Assembly: GCA_036505615.1 (NCBI GenBank)
Contig: DASXTB010000123.1
Coordinates: 1-5,612 of the forward strand
Length of the DNA stretch: 5,612 nt
Direction of reading: 5' to 3'
DNA from: DASXTB01 sp036505615
GTDB lineage: Bacteria > Acidobacteriota > UBA6911 > JACQSX01
Under the pieces are notes generated by a model that did no database searches, was not told where the DNA came from, and worked only from the letters and a program-made list of their open reading frames with translations. The first letter of the stretch is position 1, and each line of letters starts with the position of its first letter. The position numbers and the translations under genes are program-made. This document shows, one piece after another, positions 1 to 5,373 of this stretch.

Positions 1-16
1 TCTTTCGCGAACTCCG

Positions 17-2251
17 TCAGCGGTTAAATAGGTAGCTGTACTTCAAAGCCAGCGAACGGACCAGCACTGGGAAGCTTCCATGGGAGGTTTCGTACTGCTC
101 ATTGTAAACGACGAACAATCCGGTTCCCGACTGCCGCACCACCCCGAAGCGAATATTGGAAGAAATCAAATGAAAGCGGCTGTTGTATTGAATTAACGCC
201 TGCACGAACTTGTTCGGCGAAAAGGCATAGCTGGATCGGAACCTTATCAGGTGCAGGCGAAAGCTGCCCCACGGAGCGGAAGCGTCATTGAGGTTGTAGC
301 GAAGATCGAAGAGAAACTTCTCCCCAACCCGGAAACCGCCCGATGTTATCCAATCGTTCAAATGCCCGTGATAGAAACCGGTCCGGTTATGGCGGATGCT
401 GCCAAAGAAATGCGCGCTCGGATTGGTGGAATAATACATGCTGAGCTCGTTCCAGTGATAGCCTCCGGGTGGAATAAACAAACTGGGCACGACCTCAAAA
501 GGTTTTCTGAGGAACTCAAAAACCCGGTTGAAAGTGATCCCCGCATTTCCGCCGTTCTGAAAATCCACGGTGTAGTCGTTGTGGATAAACTCGCTCTCCA
601 GCAGTCCGTCAGTCCCGTAAAAGCGGGTCACAGAAAAATGAGGATCATGCTTTCGAATCCAGCGGCTGTCCGGCCTGGGATTGAAGTGCACGGTGAATTC
701 AGGCTTTCGATATGCATTGCGCCGGAGAAAACCCATTTCAGGATTGAAATTATCCTGAACCAGGGAGTAGCCGCCGCGGACCACCCAGCGATCACTGTTG
801 TAATCCAGAAAGGCCCGGCCTGCATAGTCCTGTCCCTTTAGTCCCGGCGTATCCGTTTTCGCAAGATAGCTGTAAAACGTAAAGTCACGGCCCAGTCCAA
901 ACGTGCCGTCCACGCCGAAGGTTCGGTTATAGTCGTCGTGGTCTCCCGAAGAAGTAGCCTGCCGGTTAAGGAAAATGACTCCCACCGAGGAGCGCGTTTG
1001 TAGTTCTCGATTCAGCCGCGCTACAAAGAAGTTGTTGGCGGGCGCAAGCTGGCTTACTTCTTCTGTCTGCATGTCAAGCACTCCCAAGCTGTATCTGCCT
1101 ACCTTGCCGGTCAGCCGCCCGCCGCCAAAAATTGGTATCTGCTCTCCGTTGGGACCGAGTCCAATGCGGCGGCTGAAGAATATTTCCGTTTCCTGGGGCG
1201 TGCCGAACTGGAAGAAGCCTGCATTCTCGAGGAAAAACGGCCGCTTCTCGGGGAAAAAAAGATCGAATCGTGTCAGATTGACCTGTTGATCGTCGACCTC
1301 CACCTGTGCAAAGTCAGTGTTATAGGTCAAGTCGAGCGTCAAGCTGGAAGTCAAGCTCTGCTTGACATCCAGCCCCACGTCGCCGGACCGGTCCGTTTCG
1401 CCCGCGGCATAATCCTTGCGCGCCTCGGCCAAGACGTAAGGCGCCCATTGAAGCGCGTGTCTGTCTTTTGGAGTGATGCCCTTGAGGCTTCCCGCCAGTG
1501 AAACCTTGTGAAGATTGAGCGATCGCGGGATGGGTGACCAAAAAGAAAGCTCATTTTTCCGCCGCACGATGCGAAGAATGTTTAATCCCCAGACATCTTT
1601 GTCAGACGCGTAGCGCAACGTGGAAAAAGGTATTGCCATTTCAGCTTCCCATCCGCGCTTTGTGATTCGTGCCCGGACTTCCCAGGTGCCGTCCCAATTC
1701 AGGTTGAATCCTCCGATCGCTCCTCGCTGAGCTCTGGGGTCGGACCCCGCCGTGCCCGTGGCGGCGCTGGTAAAGCCACCGCTCCTTCCCTCTTTTGACA
1801 CTTGGCCGTCATACTGGACACCGATGGGGTTGGTTCCGAAGACAAAGCCATTTTGATGATCATTGAATGTATCGAGAACAATCTGGATGGAATCGTCGTC
1901 TTGCAGATCGCCGTCCCTGCGGCTTTGATTGACTAAAATTCTTTCCGGCTCGCTGTCATAACAGATGATGCCGATATAAAGGTTCTTATTGTCAAATAGA
2001 AACCGAACTTCGGTTTTCTCCGTTGATGCGGAGCCGAAACTGGGATCCTGTTGTATAAAGTCGGTGGCTGCAGGAGCGCTCTCCCAAGCCGCGTCATCCA
2101 CGACGCCGTCAATCTTGGGCGCTTGCTCCACCTTCACAGCCCGGACTTCGCGCGCAGGCTGGTTTTGCGCGGGGCAGATATCGAGACAAAGGAGGATTGC
2201 CAGAAAGAGAACAACTGTCAACCGGTCATTCCGGCAACGGCTGCGGTGCAC
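17..2251 (-). CDS. DUF5916 outer-membrane protein with N-terminal CBM9-like domain
   Basis: Exported protein of 744 aa, counted from the GTG at 2251. A basic N-region (VHRSRCRNDR) and a hydrophobic core (LTVVLFLAILLC) end near CPAQ, a good Sec signal peptide. Residues ~40-255 form a CBM9-like domain: IDGVVDDAAW (47-56), TEVRFLFDNKNLYIG (80-94), RDGDLQDDDS (112-121) and DTFNDHQNGFVFGTNPIGVQ (127-146). The remainder carries DUF5916 hallmarks: NTDFAQVEVD (311-320), NLTRFDLFFPEKRPFFLE (325-342) and FFSRRIG (358-364). These are followed by alternating aromatic strands ending in ALKYSYLFNR, consistent with an outer-membrane beta barrel. By family, the N-domain resembles sugar-binding modules, but the role of DUF5916 proteins is not established; glycan binding or envelope transport is inference. 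Upstream in-frame starts are TTG 2323 (768 aa) and ATG 2311 (764 aa). I prefer GTG 2251 because it gives a clean signal peptide and has a Shine-Dalgarno sequence. The gene is complete, with TGA at 17-19. Confidence 0.9.
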   Translation of the reverse strand: MHRSRCRNDRLTVVLFLAILLCLDICPAQNQPAREVRAVKVEQAPKIDGVVDDAAWESAPAATDFIQQDPSFGSASTEKTEVRFLFDNKNLYIGIICYDSEPERILVNQSRRDGDLQDDDSIQIVLDTFNDHQNGFVFGTNPIGVQYDGQVSKEGRSGGFTSAATGTAGSDPRAQRGAIGGFNLNWDGTWEVRARITKRGWEAEMAIPFSTLRYASDKDVWGLNILRIVRRKNELSFWSPIPRSLNLHKVSLAGSLKGITPKDRHALQWAPYVLAEARKDYAAGETDRSGDVGLDVKQSLTSSLTLDLTYNTDFAQVEVDDQQVNLTRFDLFFPEKRPFFLENAGFFQFGTPQETEIFFSRRIGLGPNGEQIPIFGGGRLTGKVGRYSLGVLDMQTEEVSQLAPANNFFVARLNRELQTRSSVGVIFLNRQATSSGDHDDYNRTFGVDGTFGLGRDFTFYSYLAKTDTPGLKGQDYAGRAFLDYNSDRWVVRGGYSLVQDNFNPEMGFLRRNAYRKPEFTVHFNPRPDSRWIRKHDPHFSVTRFYGTDGLLESEFIHNDYTVDFQNGGNAGITFNRVFEFLRKPFEVVPSLFIPPGGYHWNELSMYYSTNPSAHFFGSIRHNRTGFYHGHLNDWITSGGFRVGEKFLFDLRYNLNDASAPWGSFRLHLIRFRSSYAFSPNKFVQALIQYNSRFHLISSNIRFGVVRQSGTGLFVVYNEQYETSHGSFPVLVRSLALKYSYLFNR

Positions 2252-2255
2252 AACG

Positions 2256-2260
2256 CCTCC
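2256..2260 (-). promoter_or_regulatory. Shine-Dalgarno GGAGG deciding the GTG start of the DUF5916 gene
   Basis: On the minus strand GGAGG lies 4 nt before the GTG at 2251. That spacing is slightly short but usable. The competing ATG (2311) and TTG (2323) have no comparable purine-rich motif just upstream. Starting at the GTG also puts the positively charged segment and hydrophobic core right at the N-terminus, as expected for a signal peptide. Confidence 0.5.
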
Positions 2261-2339
2261 AGCTGCTCGCTCGAAGCGAACAAAATTTGTGGCACTGTAG
2301 CATCGAAACATGCAAGCCAGCAACGTCGATAGGGATGCC

Positions 2340-2366
2340 TTCCGTGTGATCCGTTTTATCCGTGTC
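2340..2366. repeat. 9-bp tandem triplet in the nuclease/DUF5916 gap
   Basis: Three consecutive 9-mers, TTCCGTGTG, ATCCGTTTT and ATCCGTGTC, share the core TCCGT. They lie downstream of the nuclease stop and upstream of all candidate starts of the DUF5916 gene. From memory, ATCCGTGT-type words recur in noncoding DNA of several soil bacterial phyla; I could not check this. No stem-loop terminator is visible in this gap. Confidence 0.55.
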
Positions 2367-2391
2367 CTATTAACTGGTGCCGATTTCTCTG

Positions 2392-3069
2392 TTACAGCGT
2401 ACTAGTGGGGTCGCTTGTCAGGGTTTTTCGGATAAGCGCTGCTTTCTTCGGACCGCAGCCCTCCACTTTCGCTAACTCTATTTCATTGGCATTCATCACT
2501 GCTTCGACGGAACTGAAGTGCTCCAGCAAGGAGCGAGCAAGTGTCGGGCCCACTCCTGGCAGGCCTTGTAGAACAAACAACCGCCTGGCATTTTGTCCGG
2601 CCGGTCTGGAGCCGTTTCGCACCAGCAGGGATTTGCCTACTGCTTGGCTCTGTTGGGCAAGCAAGTTGAGGACGAGAAGCGATTCGTCTGGATCTCGGGT
2701 GAAAATGACCGGCACTCGCCATGCGACGGCGAGCGCCAGGATGGCTCCTTTCAGGGCATTGGAATGAATTCTGGGCATGACGGCGGGTTTCGGGCCTTCG
2801 ACCAGGATCAGGGGCCGCTGCCACGACCGAGTCAGTTCCGCTGCCTGATGAAACAGGCGGCCATCGATAATCGAGAGTGCAAAGTCAGCGTGCGTCTTTC
2901 GCTCCAGTACAATTCTGTCGTTGACAACATAGTCGCCTGCTCTGAGACTTTGAATACGCAGATCAAATGCATCACAATCTCTCGCCAACTGCAGCAGTCG
3001 CGAACCCCGTTCGCGGTAATCTGCCTCCAGTTTCCATTTCGGAGCAGTTGTTGACGGCGTATTGTCCAT
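2392..3069 (-). CDS. ERCC4 (XPF/MUS81-type) nuclease with C-terminal (HhH)2
   Basis: Protein of 225 aa from the ATG at 3069; a GTG two codons upstream (3075) is also possible. Neither start has a strong Shine-Dalgarno. Residues ~14-135 are an ERCC4 nuclease domain: DYRE (17-20), GDY (45-47) and ERKTHAD (56-62) match the DxRE and GDXnERKX3D metal-binding signature of XPF-family endonucleases. DGRLFHQ and RPLILVEG follow as in the family. Residues ~160-217 form a tandem helix-hairpin-helix, with LPGVGPTLARSLLEHF (170-185) and VEGCGPKKAALIRKTL (202-217). By family this is a structure-specific endonuclease acting on branched DNA, with the HhH pair gripping the duplex. No helicase domain is present, so it resembles the short crenarchaeal XPF layout. 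No PCNA- or clamp-binding tail is evident. The catalytic signature appears intact, so it is probably active. Role in repair, recombination or another process cannot be told from the neighbours. Confidence 0.9.
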   Translation of the reverse strand: MDNTPSTTAPKWKLEADYRERGSRLLQLARDCDAFDLRIQSLRAGDYVVNDRIVLERKTHADFALSIIDGRLFHQAAELTRSWQRPLILVEGPKPAVMPRIHSNALKGAILALAVAWRVPVIFTRDPDESLLVLNLLAQQSQAVGKSLLVRNGSRPAGQNARRLFVLQGLPGVGPTLARSLLEHFSSVEAVMNANEIELAKVEGCGPKKAALIRKTLTSDPTSTL

Positions 3070-3111
3070 GGTCACTCAGATGCTTGGTACTCTTTTACTT
3101 AACTGGGACTC

Positions 3112-3161
3112 TGCGAAAATTGCGAAAGATTTTTTGCGAAGGGGCAGAAGCCAAAGGCTTC
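3112..3161. promoter_or_regulatory. TGCGAA triplet plus small hairpin upstream of the nuclease gene
   Basis: TGCGAA occurs three times (3112-3117, 3121-3126, 3135-3140). A perfect 6-bp stem with 3-nt loop, GAAGCC-AAA-GGCTTC, follows at 3147-3161. The block lies about 45-95 bp upstream of the nuclease start on the minus strand, where an operator could sit. The motif TTGCGAAAGATT (3120-3131) recurs exactly at 5236-5247, so it may be dispersed-repeat debris instead. I see no convincing -35/-10 pair. Confidence 0.3.
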
Positions 3162-3193
3162 AACGCTGGAGGATCGAATGATAGACCAGTTGC

Positions 3194-3283
3194 GGGCAAA
3201 TGGACGCGAATACAAGGGCCGCATATATACGCCAATGAACGCGAATACGAGGCCACAAATATACGCCAATGAACGCGAATGTC
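3194..3283. repeat. Left arm of inverted short-word repeat array (34-bp period)
   Basis: Two units spaced exactly 34 bp apart (3217-3246 and 3251-3280) match at 28 of 30 positions, including a 22-bp exact stretch at 3225-3246 and 3259-3280 with core CGCCAATGAACGCGAAT. A more decayed third unit, AAATGGACGCGAAT, precedes them at 3198-3211. With the right arm this fills most of the 342-bp gap between the nuclease and fucosidase genes. No gene is supported in that gap. Confidence 0.85.
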
Positions 3284-3330
3284 TTTTGATTCACAAACAG
3301 AGGCAAGGAACTAGACTAGAAGTCTGTAAA

Positions 3331-3414
3331 AATATTCGCGTTCATTTGCGTCTATTTGCGGCTCATCCTTCGCATCCATTTGCGGCCCATTCCGTCGCGT
3401 TCATTCGCAGCTCA
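3331..3414. repeat. Right, inverted arm of the short-word array, meeting the fucosidase stop
   Basis: On the plus strand this reads ATTCGCGTTCATTTGCG, TCTATTTGCGGC, CATCCATTTGCGGCCCAT, then GCGTTCATTCGCAGC. It is the reverse complement of the left-arm word family. The segment 3331-3363 pairs with 3251-3283 with only about three mismatches across a 30-bp core, leaving a ~47-nt loop. The right-most degenerate unit ends at 3412-3414, the TGA stop of the fucosidase gene. A transcript leaving that gene would fold this into a long hairpin, which could influence termination or mRNA stability (inference). Confidence 0.8.
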
Positions 3415-4857
3415 GCCGCCGGTTTCAATTGTGATAACGGTGGCAATCGGATCTGGTGCGGATTTTGGTAGTTCGATCCTCAGGCCGCCGGTGCTTTGCG
3501 TGAATTTCAAAGCGGTCCTGGGAGCGGCGAGCAGATGCACTTTCTTCACCGTCTTACCCCAGAACGGGACCTGTAGCGTGCCGCTTGACGGCCAATCGAA
3601 AACGTGAAGATAAATATGCCCGGGTTTGCTGGTGGCGCGCCCGAATGCCAGCTGCGTCTTAAAGGGGCTGGCCGTGGTTGCATAAATCGCCTCTCCGTTG
3701 ACCGTCATCCATTTACCCATCTCGTCCAGCCGCTGGACGCTCGGCTGAGGAATCTCTCCTTCAGCCGTGGGGCCGACATTGAGCAGGTAATTGCCTCCTT
3801 TGGAGGCGATGTCGATCAGGTTGCGAATCAACATCTGGACCGATTTCCAGTTCTGATCGTAAAATTTATAGCCCCAGGTGTCGTTCATCGTCATACAGCT
3901 TTCCCAGTCGACGCCGGATAAACCCGCCGGCGGAATCTGCTGCTCGGGAGTGCCGAAGTCGCCGGCGTACTCCTGGTCTTCTTTATTCATCCCCTGCATT
4001 CCTTTCCGTCCCTTGCCGACGCGGTTATTGATAATGATGTTGGGCTTGAGACTGCGCACGTATTGATATAGATCCTTGCCATCGGGTTCGGTCCACCAAT
4101 CCGGCCACTCTCCATCAAACCAAAGCACGGCCGGGTCATAGGTCTTGACCAGCTCAGCGAGCTGCGCCTTCATATATCGCACATATTCTTCCTTGCCGCC
4201 GGGATGCATCTTGGTCACGCGATGTCCCGCGGTCGGATCCTTTCCCGGCGCGTCGACATATTGAGATGGATGGTGCCAATCCATGATCGAGTAGTAATAG
4301 CAGAACCTTAGCCCTTGCTTTCTCGCTTCCGCGGCCAATTCTTTCATCGGGTCCCGGCGGAAGGGCGTTGACTCGACAATGTCGTAGTGACTGACTTTGC
4401 TGTCGAACATGGAAAAGCCGTCGTGGTGCTTGGAAGTAATCACAATGTATTTCATGCCGGCACCTTTGGCAATCCGCACCCACTCGGCGGCATTGAATTT
4501 GACGGGGTTGAAATGCGCGGCAAACTTTTCGTATTCGGCTCGAGGGATGTTTGCCCATGACATGATCCATTCGCCGATATCCCGGGCGCGCTTTCCCTGG
4601 TATTCCCCTGCCGGCACCGCATAGAGTCCCCAGTGAATGAACATTCCGAATTTGGCCTGGCGCCACCACTGCATTCGGCGGTCATGTTCTGCAGGAGTTT
4701 CTTTCGCTCTTCGGGCGGTGGCGGTCGCGGATCGTTCCAGGTTCGGAGTTTCAAGTTCTGAGTTGGCGCTGTGAGCAACGATCGCGCGCGGCAGAACAGA
4801 TAACATCGCAAGTACCAACGAAGCGAGCAGCATCTTCTCAACAGGTGTTTTTTTCAT
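3412..4857 (-). CDS. Secreted GH29 alpha-L-fucosidase
   Basis: Protein of 481 aa that hydrolyses terminal alpha-L-fucose from glycans with retention of configuration; likely periplasmic or extracellular. MKKTPVEK followed by MLLASLVLAMLSVL forms a Sec signal peptide, cleaved near residues 28-31. The (beta/alpha)8 GH29 domain spans ~57-395: WWRQAKFGMFIHWGLY (64-79), KHHDGFSMFDS (143-153), VLWFDGEW (244-251, with Asp248 the expected nucleophile), GDFGTPEQ (299-306), DWESC (317-321), SWGY-like TWGYK (327-331) and GNYLLNVGPTAEGEIP (355-370). The acid/base is probably a glutamate in one of the two segments at 299-321. Residues ~398-480 form the usual C-terminal beta-sandwich. Length is normal and no extra binding module is seen. 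The frame runs open another 106 codons upstream to 5175, but that stretch is made of repeats. ATG 4857 is preceded by a weak GAAAGA and gives a canonical signal peptide. The linker (31-42) is encoded by a heptamer repeat. Confidence 0.95.
   Translation of the reverse strand: MKKTPVEKMLLASLVLAMLSVLPRAIVAHSANSELETPNLERSATATARRAKETPAEHDRRMQWWRQAKFGMFIHWGLYAVPAGEYQGKRARDIGEWIMSWANIPRAEYEKFAAHFNPVKFNAAEWVRIAKGAGMKYIVITSKHHDGFSMFDSKVSHYDIVESTPFRRDPMKELAAEARKQGLRFCYYYSIMDWHHPSQYVDAPGKDPTAGHRVTKMHPGGKEEYVRYMKAQLAELVKTYDPAVLWFDGEWPDWWTEPDGKDLYQYVRSLKPNIIINNRVGKGRKGMQGMNKEDQEYAGDFGTPEQQIPPAGLSGVDWESCMTMNDTWGYKFYDQNWKSVQMLIRNLIDIASKGGNYLLNVGPTAEGEIPQPSVQRLDEMGKWMTVNGEAIYATTASPFKTQLAFGRATSKPGHIYLHVFDWPSSGTLQVPFWGKTVKKVHLLAAPRTALKFTQSTGGLRIELPKSAPDPIATVITIETGG
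4734..4768. repeat. Degenerate heptamer repeat inside the fucosidase gene
   Basis: Five contiguous 7-mers each begin with GTT on the plus strand: GTTCCAG, GTTCGGA, GTTTCAA, GTTCTGA and GTTGGCG. In the gene they encode about residues 31-42 (NSELETPNLER), the low-complexity linker between the signal peptide and the GH29 domain. A 7-bp unit does not keep frame by itself, yet the reading frame is intact through it. Confidence 0.75.
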
Positions 4858-5068
4858 GGTTCTTTCATTATTTGGGCGCAGCAGTTCAATCAACACAAAG
4901 GCACAGAGAAACGCAAAGATACCACAGCGCAGCAAAGCCGCAGCCCAATAAAAACCGATCACGACCATGTTCACGAGCCTACAGTGGCCGCGACACCACA
5001 ACCACAACAAAAGCCGATCACATCTACATGAACCTGTGAACGCAAACAAAAATGTAAGAGGTCGGCGG
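4858..5068. other. Gene-less leader upstream of the fucosidase, low-complexity
   Basis: No gene is supported here. The fucosidase frame stays open across it, but the translation (cysteine- and tryptophan-rich, then a hydrophobic run such as CGIFAFLCAFVLIELL) looks like read-through of repeat DNA. A near-direct repeat is present: AAAAACCGATCAC at 4950-4962 and AAAAGCCGATCAC at 5009-5021 (12 of 13), 59 bp apart. CCACAACCACAACAA (4996-5010) is simple sequence. The fucosidase promoter should lie here, but no confident -35/-10 pair stands out. Confidence 0.5.
4893..4918. repeat. CACAAAGGCACAGAG-type low-complexity repeat
   Basis: The plus strand reads ACACAAAGGCACAGAG and then AAACGCAAAG. These A/C/G words of the ACAAAGNCACAGAG type are, from memory, common noncoding words in soil bacterial genomes, and on the opposite strand they give spurious peptides of the FLCAFVL kind. 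Here the stretch lies 36-61 bp upstream of the fucosidase ATG. Confidence 0.45.
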
Positions 5069-5141
5069 CAAAACCCGAAGGGTTTACAGAGTATAGCCGG
5101 CGGCAGAGCCCGCGCTTTTTGCGGGGCGTCGCCGCCGGTTG
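5069..5141 (+). repeat. REP-like palindromic element, copy 1
   Basis: A 73-bp element that begins CAAAACCCGAAGGGTTTACA, continues with GAGTATAG, and then a nested hairpin. The outer stem is CCGGCGGC (5098-5105) with GCCGCCGG (5131-5138). The inner stem is CCCGC (5110-5114) with GCGGG, around a T-rich loop. The reverse complement of copy 2 matches at 43 of the first 45 positions. The unpaired CAAAACCCGAAG head plus GC-rich hairpin resembles bacterial REP elements. It lies within the upstream open extension of the fucosidase frame, which speaks against that extension being protein-coding. Confidence 0.85.
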
Positions 5142-5286
5142 ACCGTCCCCATAAACCATCCGACGCTGAAGGCATCGCAGAGCCTGAGCGCCACAGATAT
5201 CGCGGGTCGGAGAACTAAACGGGCTGGTTTCAAATTTGCGAAAGATTCTTAGGCCCTTTCAGGGCGGATCGTTTTGGATGGATGGC
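5142..5286. other. 145-bp core between the two REP-like elements
   Basis: No gene is seen here. It contains a 5-bp stem hairpin, GCCCT-TTC-AGGGC (5253-5265), and TTGCGAAAGATT (5236-5247), a word found also at 3120-3131. Core plus flanking elements make a unit of about 290 bp with inverted ends. That resembles a bacterial interspersed mosaic element or a small non-autonomous mobile element, but no target-site duplication is obvious to the eye. Confidence 0.4.
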
Positions 5287-5356
5287 CAACCGGCGGCGTC
5301 GCCCGCCTGAGGCGGGCTTTGCCGCCGGCTATACTCTGTAAACACTTCGGGTTTTG
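5287..5356 (-). repeat. REP-like palindromic element, copy 2 (inverted)
   Basis: A 70-bp element in opposite orientation to copy 1. Its hairpin is more regular: outer stem CCGGCGGC (5290-5297) with GCCGCCGG (5321-5328), inner stem GCCCGCC (5301-5307) with GGCGGGC (5311-5317), and a TGA loop. The head (5329-5356) is the reverse complement of TACAGAGTATAG and CAAAACCCGAAG. The two copies differ most in the inner stem and loop, yet both keep that stem paired. Confidence 0.85.
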
Positions 5357-5373
5357 GAAGATGTGTGGGGGCG

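Noticed and set aside
251..841. A 196-codon open frame on the plus strand
   Set aside because: It lies entirely antisense to the DUF5916 gene, whose translation shows clear family motifs. The plus-strand product has no recognisable domain and is a shadow.
2593..3054. A 153-codon open frame on the plus strand
   Set aside because: It is antisense to the ERCC4 nuclease gene, which carries an intact catalytic signature. No independent evidence of coding.
3194..3414. Possible CRISPR array
   Set aside because: Only two good units per orientation, a 34-bp period that leaves no room for spacers, inverted rather than direct arrangement across the gap, and no cas gene.
4154..4669. A 171-codon minus-strand frame overlapping the fucosidase
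   Set aside because: It is out of frame with the GH29 motifs, and its Arg/Gly/Pro-rich composition is typical of a shifted frame of a real gene.
17..4857. A single operon of three genes working together
   Set aside because: All are on one strand, but gaps of 140 and 342 bp filled with repeats and unrelated functions (nuclease between envelope and glycan proteins) do not support a functional operon.
4858..4900. A sigma-70-like promoter (TTGATT with a 17-nt spacer to TAATGA) just before the fucosidase ATG
   Set aside because: The -10 box is poor and would sit about 10 nt from the start codon, leaving no room for a leader with a ribosome binding site.
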